Assembly: GCA_934271275.1 (NCBI GenBank)
Contig: CAKQRD010000005.1
Span: 103,535-167,534, forward strand
Direction of reading: 5' to 3'
DNA length: 64,000 nt
Source of the DNA: an uncultured Clostridia bacterium
Lineage (GTDB): Bacteria; Bacillota; Clostridia; Christensenellales; Borkfalkiaceae
Positions 52,902 through 61,947 of this stretch are shown here, one piece after another. The notes under the pieces are model-generated. The model was not told the origin of the DNA. It saw nothing but the letters and a program-made list of their open reading frames with translations, and made no database searches. Made by a program: the position numbers and the translations under genes. Numbering within the stretch: the stretch's first letter is position 1; the number at the start of each line of letters is the position of its first letter.

Positions 52902-55589
52902 ATGGGATTATTTCGTTATATTCTCGGCGGAGAAAGCAGAAAAAATCTTCGCAAACTCGACAGACTTTCGGAAGAAGTCTTAAAAAAAGAGCCGATTTAT
53001 TCGGCTATGACGGACGAGGAACTGCGTAAGCAGACGGGCGTTTTAAAGGATCGTCTTAAAAACGGCGAAACGCTCGACGATATTCTGACGGACGCGTTTG
53101 CCGCGGTAAGAGAAGCCGCGTTCCGCGTTCTCGGAATGAAGCATTATAAAGTTCAGATAATCGGCGGCATCTGTCTGCATCAGGGCAGAGTCGCGGAAAT
53201 GAAAACGGGTGAAGGTAAAACGCTCGTTGCAACCCTTCCCGCATATCTTAACGCGCTTTCGGGCGAAGGCGTTCATATCGTTACGGTAAACGATTACCTC
53301 GCTTCCCGCGACGCGGAGTGGATGGGAAAAGTCTATAAGTTTATGGGGCTTACCGTCGGCGTAGCTGTTTCGGGAATGGAGGACGAGGACAAGAAAGCCG
53401 CTTACGCCTGCGATATTACCTACGGCACGAACAACGAAATGGGCTTCGATTACCTTCGCGATAACCTCAAAAGCCGTTTGGAGCAGATGGTTCAGAGAAA
53501 GCTCAATTTCGCAATCGTGGACGAAGTTGACTCGATTTTAATCGACGAAGCGAGAACCCCGCTTATAATATCGGGAAGAGGTCAGGAATCGAGCGAGAAA
53601 TATACGACCGCCAACAAGTTTGTAAAAACGCTCGTTCTCGACAAAGACTTTACGATAGACATAAAAGAAAAGACGGTGCAGATAACCGAATCGGGCGCGA
53701 AAAAAGCCGAGCAGTTCTTCGGACTTGCAAGCTTTGCCGATATAGAAAACGCTTCGTTGTCTCATCACATTCAGCAGGCGTTAAAGGCGAATTATATCTT
53801 TAAGCGCGACAACGATTACGTCGTTTCCGACGGCGAAGTCATCATCGTAGACGAATTTACCGGTCGTCTTATGATAGGCAGAAGGTATTCGGACGGCTTG
53901 CATCAGGCTATCGAAGCGAAAGAAGGCGTTAAGATTCGTAACGAAAACAAAACTTACGCCACCATTACTTTCCAGAACTATTTCAGACTTTATAAAAAAC
54001 TTTCGGGTATGACGGGTACCGCGAAATCGGAAGAAGAGGAATTCCGCGCGATTTACGGTCTCGACGTTCTTGAAATTCCCACGAACAAACCCGTCGCGAG
54101 AATAGACGCGCCCGATATTATTTATAAAACGGTAAACGGCAAAAATCACGCGATTATAGAAGAAATCGCCGCCCGTCACGAAAAAGGACAGCCCGTCCTC
54201 GTCGGTACGGTTACGGTTGAAAAATCGGAAGAAATCAGCAAGCTCCTTATTAAAAAGGGTATAAAGCATAACGTTCTTAACGCTAAAAACCACGCTCGTG
54301 AGGCTGATATAGTCGCACAGGCAGGTCGTTTCGGTGCAGTCACCATAGCAACGAACATGGCGGGGCGCGGAACGGATATTCTGCTCGGCGGTAACCCCGA
54401 GTTTATGGCAAAGAGAAAACTCCGCGAGGAAGGCGTTCCGGAAGAAACCATCGACCTCGCGACCTCGTTTATTTCGGAAATTCCCGACGACGTTAAGGAG
54501 ATAAGAAACCATTATCGCGAAATTTACGCGAAATATAAAGAACAGACCGACGCGGAAAAGGTTAAAGTCGTAGCGGCGGGCGGACTTCATATTCTCGGCA
54601 CGGAACGTCACGAATCGCGCCGTATAGATAACCAGCTCCGCGGTCGAAGCGGACGTCAGGGCGATCCCGGTTCGTCCGTATTTTTCATCTCTCTCGAAGA
54701 CGATTTGGCAAAACGCTTCGGCGGGGAAAGAATGACTCGCGTTTACGAAATGTTCAAAATCGACGAAAATCAGCCGATGCAGTCCAAAATGCTTTCGAGA
54801 TCTATCGAGAACGCGCAGCGCGCTATCGAAGGCAGAAACTTCGGCATAAGAAAACACGTTTTAGAGTACGACGACGTTATGAACAAACAGCGCGAGGTTA
54901 TGTACGCCGAGCGTATGAAAGTCATCAAGGACGAAAACGTTCACGAAGATATATTAAAGCTTATACCCGATTTCGTGCGCTATACGGTCGGCACGGTCGT
55001 GAACAACGAAAACAAGCCCGAAACGTGGGATTTGGAAGCGCTTAACAGCGCTATCGAAATGAAGCTCCTTCCCAAGGACAGCAACTTTATCACCAAAGAA
55101 AAAGCGGAAAACTGGGATTTCGAGTATCTTATCGAAAAGCTTACGGAAGAAACGATAAACGTTTACGAAGCGAAGATCGCGCGCTACAAAGAAGAGGGCG
55201 TGAACTTCTCCGAGGTAGAGAGAATCGTGCTTCTTAAAAATATCGACAGCAAGTGGATAGACCATATCGACGCTATGGATCAGCTCCGTAAGGGCATATC
55301 TCTTCGCGGCTACGGCAACGTCGATCCCGTCCTCGAATACAAGAAAGAGGGCTACGAAATGTTTGAGGATTTAACGGCTTCCATTCAGGACGATACGGTT
55401 ACGCTGCTTTTGAAGGCGGAGCTTCGCAGAGTTCCGCAGGAGCAGAAGGAAGAGCCTAAAAATTTAGCGACTAATCAGGAAGGCGCTGCTCCCGTAATCC
55501 GTAAAGCTAAACAGAACATCGGCAGAAACGATCCCTGTCCTTGCGGAAGCGGCAAAAAATATAAAAACTGTTGCGGTCAGGGTAAATAA
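52902..55589 (+). CDS. secA: Preprotein translocase ATPase SecA
   Basis: 895 residues. Walker A is MKTGEGKT near 100-107; DEVD is near 207-210. NBD2 carries TNMAGRGTDILLGGNPE and the QLRGRSGRQGDPGSS motif. The C-terminus has the zinc/SecB-type tail CPCGSGKKYKNCC. It drives export through SecYEG. AAGGAGCAG precedes the ATG. Confidence 0.98.
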   Translation: MGLFRYILGGESRKNLRKLDRLSEEVLKKEPIYSAMTDEELRKQTGVLKDRLKNGETLDDILTDAFAAVREAAFRVLGMKHYKVQIIGGICLHQGRVAEMKTGEGKTLVATLPAYLNALSGEGVHIVTVNDYLASRDAEWMGKVYKFMGLTVGVAVSGMEDEDKKAAYACDITYGTNNEMGFDYLRDNLKSRLEQMVQRKLNFAIVDEVDSILIDEARTPLIISGRGQESSEKYTTANKFVKTLVLDKDFTIDIKEKTVQITESGAKKAEQFFGLASFADIENASLSHHIQQALKANYIFKRDNDYVVSDGEVIIVDEFTGRLMIGRRYSDGLHQAIEAKEGVKIRNENKTYATITFQNYFRLYKKLSGMTGTAKSEEEEFRAIYGLDVLEIPTNKPVARIDAPDIIYKTVNGKNHAIIEEIAARHEKGQPVLVGTVTVEKSEEISKLLIKKGIKHNVLNAKNHAREADIVAQAGRFGAVTIATNMAGRGTDILLGGNPEFMAKRKLREEGVPEETIDLATSFISEIPDDVKEIRNHYREIYAKYKEQTDAEKVKVVAAGGLHILGTERHESRRIDNQLRGRSGRQGDPGSSVFFISLEDDLAKRFGGERMTRVYEMFKIDENQPMQSKMLSRSIENAQRAIEGRNFGIRKHVLEYDDVMNKQREVMYAERMKVIKDENVHEDILKLIPDFVRYTVGTVVNNENKPETWDLEALNSAIEMKLLPKDSNFITKEKAENWDFEYLIEKLTEETINVYEAKIARYKEEGVNFSEVERIVLLKNIDSKWIDHIDAMDQLRKGISLRGYGNVDPVLEYKKEGYEMFEDLTASIQDDTVTLLLKAELRRVPQEQKEEPKNLATNQEGAAPVIRKAKQNIGRNDPCPCGSGKKYKNCCGQGK

Positions 55590-55639
55590 CCTTAAAGCAC
55601 GCGTAAAGTAAAAATAATTATAAAAGTCGAGGACGGTAT

Positions 55640-56741
55640 ATGATAAAGACCGAAGAGTACAGACAGAGAATCAAAGATCTCCGTTTAATTTTAACAGAGG
55701 CAGGACACTCTCTTTGACGTCGAAAAGTTAAGGACGGAATTAAAAGAGAAGACGGAGCTATCCGAAAAGCCCGAAATATTTTTGGATTTAGCCAAATCTC
55801 AACAGATTTCAAAAGAAATAGCCGCGCTGTCTAACAAGGTGTCGGCATTCGATAAAGCGGAGAAAACGGTTGACGACGCGGAGGGTATGGTAGAGCTTGC
55901 CGAGGAGGAAAACGACGAAAGCATTTTAGACGAACTCGACGGCGAACTTTCCGAGGTTGAGAACACGGTTGAGGAGATGCGTCTTGCCGCGCTTCTTCGA
56001 GGTAAATACGATAAGCTTAACGCAATACTCACGTTGCACGCCGGCGCGGGCGGGACCGAAGCCTGCGACTGGACGGAAATGCTTTATCGTATGTATATTT
56101 GTTATGCGGAAAAACACGGTTACGCCATAACGGAACTCGACCGTTTAGACGGCGACGAGGCGGGGATAAAGAGCGTTTCTTTTAAGGTTGAGGGAGATTC
56201 CGCGTACGGGTATCTGAAAGCGGAAAAGGGCGTGCACAGGCTCGTGCGTATTTCGCCGTTCGATGCGAACAAACGTCGTCACACGTCTTTTGCTTCGCTC
56301 GAAGTTATGCCGGAAATCGTTGACGACGAGGAAATCAAGGTGAATCCCGAAGAGCTTCGTATAGATACTTTCAGAAGCAGCGGTGCGGGCGGACAACATA
56401 TTAACAAAACCGATTCCGCAATACGAATAACGCACCTGCCCACGGGGATAGTCGTTTCCTGCCAGAACGAAAGAAGTCAGACTCAAAACCGCGAAATGGC
56501 TATGAGAATGCTTATAAGTAAGCTCACCGAACGCCGCGAAGCCGAACGTATGGAACGTGATCAGGATATAAAAGGCGAGATAAAAAAGATTGAATGGGGC
56601 AGTCAGATACGAAGCTACGTTTTCTGTCCGTATACGCTCGTAAAAGACCATAGAACGGGATACGAAACGGGTGACGTGCAAGCCGTTATGAACGGCGACA
56701 TTCAAGGCTTTATCAACGATTATCTTAAAAAATCACAATGA
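55640..56741 (+). CDS. prfB: Peptide chain release factor 2, with programmed +1 frameshift
   Basis: 366 residues when read through the frameshift. The ATG at 55640 (GAGG upstream) opens a 25-codon frame (MIKTEEYRQRIKDL...) that stops at TGA 55715-55717. After a +1 shift at CTTTGAC, the frame continues as DVEKLRTELKEKTELS to 56741. The main part has the UGA-reading SPF motif (RISPFDANKRR) and the catalytic GGQ (about residue 249). RF2 ends translation at UGA and UAA. Low RF2 favours shifting at its own UGA, giving autoregulation. Overlaps tsaD by ATGA. Confidence 0.95.
55697..55718 (+). promoter_or_regulatory. prfB recoding site
   Basis: CTT-TGA-C at 55712-55718 is the canonical slippery site. 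The upstream internal Shine-Dalgarno is weaker than the usual AGGGGG: GAGGCAGGA at 55698-55706. Confidence 0.9.
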
Positions 56742-57802
56742 CGTATTCGGAAAAGATAAAAAATTTTACCGTTAAAGAAAAACCGCTTATTCTCGGAATA
56801 GAAACTTCTTGCGACGAAACTGCCGTTTCCCTTGTGTATAACGGACGGGAAGTGCTTGCAGACGAAATCATCAGCTCGGCGGCTTCTCACGCGGTGTTCG
56901 GCGGCGTAGTGCCGGAAATCGCTTCGAGGGCGCATACTACGGCGATATTAACGGCAACCGACCGCGCGCTCAAAACGGCGGGGAAAAAACTTGCGGATAT
57001 AGACGCGGTTGCGGTAACGTACGGCGCGGGACTTTTGGGCGCGCTTCTCGTAGGCGTTTCGTTTGCAAAAGCGCTTGCTTATTCGCTCGGCGTTCCGCTT
57101 GTTCCTGTCAGCCATATCAGGGGACACGTCTCGGCGGCTTATATTGCCGATAAAGCGCTTGAACCGCCTTTTATGAATATTTTGGCAAGCGGCGGACATA
57201 CCGCGCTTATAGCTGTAGAAAGTTATACCGAAATGAAAGTTCTCGGAAGTTCCATAGACGACGCCGCAGGAGAAGCTTTCGACAAGGTGGCGAGAGTCCT
57301 CGGGTTGTCTTATCCCGGAGGACCTTCGGTAGAAAAACTCGCAAAAGAAGGGCAAAATACGGTCAAATTGCCTAAAATGCTTTCGCATTACGAGGGCGGG
57401 GAGTACGATTTTTCATATAGCGGGTTAAAAACCGCGGTTATAAATTACGTCCACAACGCGGAGCAAAAGGGCGAAGAATGGAAAAAGGAGGATGTTGCGG
57501 CGAGCTTTCAGCACGCGGCGATAGACGTTCTCGTAGATAAAGCGATAAAAGCGGCGAAACGTTTCGGTTATAAAACCATTGCCGTTACGGGCGGTGTTGC
57601 CGCAAACGGGTATTTGAGGGAAACTCTTGCGGAGGCCGCAAGTAAGAACGGGTTCAAATCCGTTATTCCCGAAAAGAGAATTTGTACGGACAACGGCTCT
57701 ATGATAGGCGCGGAAGGGTATATACAGTACAAACGCGGCAATTTTGCCGATTTAACGCTCAACGCAAGCGCGGTCGTGCCTTTTTCAAAACAGATAAATT
57801 AA
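56738..57802 (+). CDS. tsaD: tRNA threonylcarbamoyladenosine transferase TsaD
   Basis: 354 residues. Kae1/TsaD motifs: LGIETSCDETAVSLV, GGVVPEIASRAH, the metal His pair in VSHIRGHVSAAY, and TGGVAANGYLRE near the C-terminus. It transfers threonylcarbamoyl to A37 of ANN-reading tRNAs with TsaB and TsaE. ATGA overlap with prfB. Confidence 0.97.
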   Translation: MTYSEKIKNFTVKEKPLILGIETSCDETAVSLVYNGREVLADEIISSAASHAVFGGVVPEIASRAHTTAILTATDRALKTAGKKLADIDAVAVTYGAGLLGALLVGVSFAKALAYSLGVPLVPVSHIRGHVSAAYIADKALEPPFMNILASGGHTALIAVESYTEMKVLGSSIDDAAGEAFDKVARVLGLSYPGGPSVEKLAKEGQNTVKLPKMLSHYEGGEYDFSYSGLKTAVINYVHNAEQKGEEWKKEDVAASFQHAAIDVLVDKAIKAAKRFGYKTIAVTGGVAANGYLRETLAEAASKNGFKSVIPEKRICTDNGSMIGAEGYIQYKRGNFADLTLNASAVVPFSKQIN

Positions 57803-57814
57803 AGAGGAAGAGAA

Positions 57815-58105
57815 ATGATAAAGCATATAGTTTGTTTTAAGTTAAACGACGGCGAAAATGCAGAGAAAGCGGCAGAAGTTCTCCGCGGGATGAGAGGGAA
57901 CGTACCCGAAATTATAGAAATGGAAGTCGGAACGGATTTTTTACATTCGGCAAGGTCATACGACGTATTTCTGTCTGTCGTGGTTAAGGATAAAGAAGCA
58001 CTTGAAAGCTATCAGAAAGATGCATATCATTGCGGAGTCGTAAAAAAATATATGCACGCGGTAACTAATGTGAGCGTAGCGGTTGACTTTGAGATAAAAA
58101 GATAG
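57815..58105 (+). CDS. Dabb (stress-responsive A/B barrel) domain protein
   Basis: 96 residues, single Dabb domain: MIKHIVCFKL at the start, DVFLSVVVKDKEALESYQ in the middle and the AVDFEI end. These form dimeric ferredoxin-like barrels of uncertain role. AGAGGAAGAG precedes the ATG, 12 bases after tsaD, so probably the last gene of this operon. Confidence 0.85.
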   Translation: MIKHIVCFKLNDGENAEKAAEVLRGMRGNVPEIIEMEVGTDFLHSARSYDVFLSVVVKDKEALESYQKDAYHCGVVKKYMHAVTNVSVAVDFEIKR

Positions 58106-58118
58106 TATAATAATAAAA

Positions 58119-58260
58119 GCGACTTCGGGAAACGAGGTTTTGCGGAGTCGCAGAAAAACGCTAGTATGGAGGAATTGACAGACGCGCCAGATTCAGGCGA
58201 TGTCACCTCGGTGATAACATCTGATTTAGAGAGTGTCCCGCCCTCGGAGAGATCGCTCCG
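58119..58260 (+). other. Structured intergenic stretch with tRNA-Leu-like 5' half
   Basis: 58160-58197 matches the first 38 bases of the intact tRNA-Leu at 58288 with six differences, from acceptor to anticodon loop (ATTCAGG shared). The 3' half does not follow. Instead two hairpins appear: GATGTCACC/GGTGATAACATC (58199-58221) and CTCGGAG/CTCCGAG (58242-58261). A further stem GCGACT/AGTCGC lies at 58119-58151. It looks like a broken or rearranged tRNA copy, or a tRNA-derived structured RNA. Confidence 0.55.
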
Positions 58261-58287
58261 AGTAAAATTGACGATCCAACCTAATAA

Positions 58288-58374
58288 GCGGGTATGGCGG
58301 AATTGGCAGACGCGTTAGATTCAGGTTCTAATTTTCGCAAGGAAGTGGAGGTTCAAGTCCTCTTACCCGCACCA
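58288..58374 (+). tRNA. tRNA-Leu (anticodon CAG)
   Basis: 87 bases. Acceptor GCGGGTA/TACCCGC, anticodon stem TTAGA with loop TTCAGGT and TCTAA, long variable arm, T-loop TTCAAGT, encoded CCA. Confidence 0.95.
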
Positions 58375-58376
58375 CC

Positions 58377-58417
58377 AAAAAGCCTTGAAAACTCAGTGTT
58401 TTCAAGGCTTTTTGCTT
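58377..58417 (+). terminator. Terminator after tRNA-Leu
   Basis: A 16-base perfect stem (58377-58392 with 58398-58413), five-base loop, T-run then GCTTTTC. Confidence 0.9.
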
Positions 58418-58482
58418 TTCTTTTTCCGTTGGTACACTGCCTTCAGGGGATGCACCGCCATAGGCGGTGCGTCTGCCGATTT

Positions 58483-58782
58483 TCAGTTCGCGGCGAAGGC
58501 TTTCGCGGTAAGTATGCCGTCCTCATCGTAAATATCAAGGTGACTGCTGAAGGCGGCTTTGAGGTCAATATTGATCGACAGCTTTCCGTCGCTTTCGTGA
58601 ATCACGATATTGTCAACGAGCAACCGCTCTATATGGATTTTCACTTCTCTGGAGATTGTTGGCTGGCTTTTTCCTATCCGTTCTCCGATTGCCTTAAAAG
58701 TCATTTCCTTGCTTAAACATTCTTGAATCTCAATTCGATCATCAAGTGTCATATGCTTGTTTTTCTTTTCATTCTTTTTCAT
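58483..58782 (-). pseudogene. Chimeric remnant: IS30-type HTH joined to recombinase-like tail
   Basis: 99 residues with AAAGGAG before the ATG. Residues about 11-48 (MTLDDRIEIQECLSKE ... KSQPTISREVK) are the N-terminal HTH of IS30-family transposases. The rest (LVDNIVIHESDGKLSINIDL, about 54-73) resembles the C-terminal end of large serine recombinases. No catalytic core of either enzyme remains. It is probably a leftover of element decay that joined two ends. It could still bind DNA, since HTH, start and ribosome site are intact. Confidence 0.6.
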
Positions 58783-58939
58783 TGTCTAAGCACTCCTTTT
58801 CTCAGACTAAATTGTAAATACGCTTTCATTATAGCTCGGGTAACGGAACTTGAAAAGTTCAAATTCAATTACCGCTTTTAAAATGGTGGTCAAAGCCTCC
58901 TAAAAATCGGGTGCCAAAAGACAAAAAGATAAAGAAAAA

Positions 58940-58974
58940 ACCACTTTTAATCGCATTTTTCGATTAAAAGTGGT
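58940..58974. terminator. Perfect 14-base hairpin
   Basis: ACCACTTTTAATCG (58940-58953) and its exact complement (58961-58974) around a T-rich loop. It sits directly beside the tRNA-like fragment at 58979. It may be a terminator or part of the attachment region. Confidence 0.5.
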
Positions 58975-58978
58975 CAAT

Positions 58979-59003
58979 TGACGGAGAGAGAGGATTCGAA
59001 CCT
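58979..59003 (-). other. Solitary tRNA 3' end (tRNA-Ser-like), putative attachment site
   Basis: On the minus strand it reads as T-loop plus acceptor of a tRNA: AGGTTCGAATCCTCTCTCTC then CGTCA. The CTCTCTCCG acceptor is typical of tRNA-Ser. No 5' part of a tRNA lies at higher coordinates. Similarity stops after AGG of the T-stem. Such fragments mark the far end of elements that integrated into a tRNA 3' end. Confidence 0.6.
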
Positions 59004-59158
59004 GAAAGAGGAGAAAAAACTTATCGTAATTATCTGATATTTCTATTTGACCACACTCGTTTAAGTAACAATATAAAAAACAAAATAAACTTTTATATAG
59101 AAATTAAGACTTGTAAAAATTTAATTATATGAATCGATATTTGCTCGAAATTTGATAT

Positions 59159-59187
59159 TTGACAATTCGTGCATTGTAGGGTATAAT
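59159..59187 (+). promoter_or_regulatory. Promoter of first HipA-like gene
   Basis: TTGACA at 59159-59164, 17-base spacer, TATAAT at 59182-59187; full consensus. Between 59004 and 59158 nothing else could be identified. Confidence 0.85.
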
Positions 59188-59227
59188 ATATAAAAAATAA
59201 AAGGAAAGAATTTTTTCGGAGAAATAA

Positions 59228-60340
59228 ATGAGTCTTAATGAAACATACGAAATAATGCAAGCGGACAACTTGGTTGCGTCAATAGGGAAAGATGGGCGAG
59301 GCACCGTTTATAATCCCGATTTAATGCCGTATAATCTTTATATAAACTCCGAAGAAGATTTCAGCGTAGACGTAGGAATAAATAATCTGAATAATTTTTA
59401 TTACTGGTGTTCGTCCAGAGTCCTTTCTCTCGACAGAAAGTATGCAAAAGAGATTCTGAACGCTTTGAATAAAAAACAGGCTGTTACGGATAAGGACAGG
59501 GCGGAAATAGCAATTTCGTATCACTGTCTTTCTCTTAACGACGTTTTTTGGGTCAGGAAGCAGGGCGAACATTTGTGTTTCAGAGCGATAAATTTGTACG
59601 TGAACTCTTTATCAAATGCGTTTGTAGACGTGTGTTTAAGGGGTAAAAATCCGACATTGGAAAACAGTAAACTGCTTGTTCAAAAAGAAGTGGCGGGGGA
59701 CGTTTCCACGTCGGGCGTCGCGCCGAAAGCTTGGGTCAGGAAAAACGACGGAATTTATCTTTATAAAGACGGCGACGAAAAAGAGGTGAAAGCGGAGCTT
59801 TTGGCGAGCAAAATATGCGATTGCTTTAAGTGTAGTCACGTCCATTATCAAGCTTCCGAATACGACGGGGAGCTTGTGAGCGAATCGAAATTGATAACCT
59901 CGACGGAGCGAAGCATAGTTACGATGGAAGCGGTTGAAATATACTGCGTCAACCACGATATTGATAAGATGAAATTTGTGGCGTCCAAGGACGAATACGG
60001 ATATTATATGATGAATATCATAGATTATCTTGTCGGTAATACGGACAGGCACTGGGGAAACTGGGGTTTTTGGGTTAATAACGACACCAACGAACTTTTG
60101 TACTTGTACCCGTTGATGGATTTTAATAAAGCGTTTAATTCGTATGATACGGTCGAGGGGGCGGGGTGCTTGCCAGAAAATAACGTTAAAACTCAAAAAC
60201 AGGCAGCGATAGAAGCCGTTGAAAAAATCGGGTTAAATCAATTTGATAAAATTGACGAGAGTTTGTTTTACGATATAGCTATAAAGGAAATGTTTTTTAA
60301 GCGTTTGCAGGTGTTAAAACAGGTTGAAAAAAAGTTGTAA
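59228..60340 (+). CDS. HipA-like kinase domain protein (copy 1)
   Basis: 370 residues. The C-terminal half has HipA-type kinase motifs: ATP-binding Lys K180 (GIYLYKDGDE), a following E190, the catalytic loop NTDRHWGN (271-278) and the metal motif LMDFN (D298). The N-terminal 170 residues are shared with the next gene (motifs CSSRVLSLDRKYAKEIL, YHCLSLNDVFWV). CGGAGAAATAA precedes the ATG. HipA phosphorylates targets such as glutamyl-tRNA synthetase and is normally held by HipB. No HipB-type gene is adjacent. Target unknown. A terminator follows at 60367. Confidence 0.8.
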   Translation: MSLNETYEIMQADNLVASIGKDGRGTVYNPDLMPYNLYINSEEDFSVDVGINNLNNFYYWCSSRVLSLDRKYAKEILNALNKKQAVTDKDRAEIAISYHCLSLNDVFWVRKQGEHLCFRAINLYVNSLSNAFVDVCLRGKNPTLENSKLLVQKEVAGDVSTSGVAPKAWVRKNDGIYLYKDGDEKEVKAELLASKICDCFKCSHVHYQASEYDGELVSESKLITSTERSIVTMEAVEIYCVNHDIDKMKFVASKDEYGYYMMNIIDYLVGNTDRHWGNWGFWVNNDTNELLYLYPLMDFNKAFNSYDTVEGAGCLPENNVKTQKQAAIEAVEKIGLNQFDKIDESLFYDIAIKEMFFKRLQVLKQVEKKL

Positions 60341-60366
60341 CGGTAAGGCGAACTTATTCAAAAATC

Positions 60367-60404
60367 AAATCGGTTGACAAAGAAAGCTGTCGGCCGATTT
60401 TTTT
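60367..60404 (+). terminator. Terminator after first HipA-like gene
   Basis: A 13-base stem with two T.G pairs (60367-60379 with 60388-60400), 8-base loop, T-run. Confidence 0.8.
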
Positions 60405-60511
60405 GTATGAGGAGTATAAAAACGAGAAAAAATTAAAAGTAAAGCGTAAAAACGTTATATAAAAGCGATATACAGGCTGTTGTCTTTAAAAGCAAATGCT
60501 ATAAACCGGAT

Positions 60512-60540
60512 TGACTTTTTTAAAAAAATACTATATAATA
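60512..60540 (+). promoter_or_regulatory. Promoter of second HipA-like gene
   Basis: TTGACT at 60512-60517, 17-base spacer, TATAAT at 60535-60540. Confidence 0.85.
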
Positions 60541-60576
60541 ACAGCAACGATTAACGTGAAATCGTGTGGAGGCATT

Positions 60577-61710
60577 ATGTTATATGAATTAAGACAATAC
60601 GATACACCTCTCCTTACGTTTAATGTTGAACGAAAGGAATTGGATAATTTCGTATTTGACGTGAATTGGGTAGATGAAAAAAATAAATATTTACTGCCCA
60701 TAGGTATGACGGCTGACTCCGACGGTTTATCCAAATGGTTAAAGACGAGAGTCGTTCCTAAAAATCGTGAATTCGTCGATCAGATACTTGCAAAAAGCGG
60801 CTTGGCTCGAAACGACGTTATGGGAATCATAAACGTTTGTAAAGGCTTATCTCTTAACGATAGTTACTGGGTAGTAGAACACGGGTTTGAAGGAAAGTTT
60901 GAAGATTATAATTTGTATCAGAACAATTTTACGAGAACGTTGGCTTTAATTGCTTATACGGGGTATGGCAGTAACAGTAAAAGAGGTTTTACTTCGTCAC
61001 CCGAGTATACAACGAACGGTGCGCTTAAAAAATGTTGGAGAAGGCAAAGCGGTAAGATATATTTGTATAAAGGCGGTTCTTCAGGTGGCGTTAATACGGG
61101 TAATGAACCGTATTCGGAGTATTATGCTGCGCAGATTGCCGAAACAATGGGAATAAACCATGTCGAATACGGCTTATCCAAATGGAAAGGACAGTTGTGT
61201 TCGACTTGCGAGTTGTTTACCGATATAAATACGAGTTTTGTTCCTATTTACAAGTTTAATTGCGGAACTACTTTGTCTGAGATAGCGGTGTATCTTAAAT
61301 CTCTTGGCAATGATTTTTACGACGCCTTTGCCGATATGATGATTTTCGATGCGCTTGTATGCAACGTTGACAGGCACGGCGGCAATTACGGTTTATTAGT
61401 AGACAACAGAACGAACAAGCCGATAAAGTTTGCTCCGGTGTTCGATAACGGATTATCGCTGTTTCATTCTGCGATGCCCGAAGATTTTGCAAACTTGGAT
61501 GAATACGCAAAGACACGTTATCCCGCTTACGATAACGTTACGTTTGAAGACGTGGCAAAAGCGTTTATTTCGGAAAGGCAAAAGGCGGAATTGAGACATT
61601 TAATCAATTTCAAATTCAAAAGAAATTCGCGTTACAACTTACCGAAAGAGAGATTGTTGGCAATCGAGAAATTTTTGCAGAGAAGAATCAGCGAGTTTTT
61701 AAACTTTTAA
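60577..61710 (+). CDS. HipA-like kinase domain protein (copy 2)
   Basis: 377 residues from the ATG at 60577, which has GTGGAGG before it; upstream in-frame codons overlap the promoter. Kinase motifs: K165 (IYLYKGGSSGG, with a Gly/Ser loop), catalytic loop NVDRHGGN (263-270) and FDNGLSLF (D290). The N-terminal domain matches copy 1 in several places (LKTRVVPKNREFVDQIL, CKGLSLNDSYWV). The two copies are clearly related but far diverged. It has its own promoter and terminator (61731-61762), so it is an independent unit. Confidence 0.8.
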   Translation: MLYELRQYDTPLLTFNVERKELDNFVFDVNWVDEKNKYLLPIGMTADSDGLSKWLKTRVVPKNREFVDQILAKSGLARNDVMGIINVCKGLSLNDSYWVVEHGFEGKFEDYNLYQNNFTRTLALIAYTGYGSNSKRGFTSSPEYTTNGALKKCWRRQSGKIYLYKGGSSGGVNTGNEPYSEYYAAQIAETMGINHVEYGLSKWKGQLCSTCELFTDINTSFVPIYKFNCGTTLSEIAVYLKSLGNDFYDAFADMMIFDALVCNVDRHGGNYGLLVDNRTNKPIKFAPVFDNGLSLFHSAMPEDFANLDEYAKTRYPAYDNVTFEDVAKAFISERQKAELRHLINFKFKRNSRYNLPKERLLAIEKFLQRRISEFLNF

Positions 61711-61730
61711 GCAGATAACAATTCATAATT

Positions 61731-61762
61731 ACGGCGTTCGAAGATGATTTGGACGCTGTTTT
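61731..61762 (+). terminator. Terminator after second HipA-like gene
   Basis: ACGGCGTTC (61731-61739) pairs with GGACGCTGT (61751-61759) with wobble pairs, followed by TTT. From 61763 to 61917 there is no supported gene. A strong ribosome-site sequence, GAGGAGGT near 61802, has no start codon behind it; an open 26-codon frame ending at about 61872 may be the tail of a lost gene. Confidence 0.6.
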
Positions 61763-61917
61763 ATAATTCAATAAGTCGTAAAACGGCAACAAGTATTACC
61801 GAGAGGAGGTCGATTACCTTTTAATATCGGAATCGAACAATTTTTGTTGGAAGAAAATTCTTTGGATTTATAAAATTTTTAATAAAAAGACTTTATATAA
61901 GAAATCGATGTAGACAC

Positions 61918-61947
61918 AAATCGCATTCAATATGAGTGCGATTTTTT
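61918..61947 (+). terminator. Intrinsic terminator
   Basis: AAATCGCA (61918-61925) pairs with TGCGATTT (61937-61944), followed by T-run. Confidence 0.65.
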
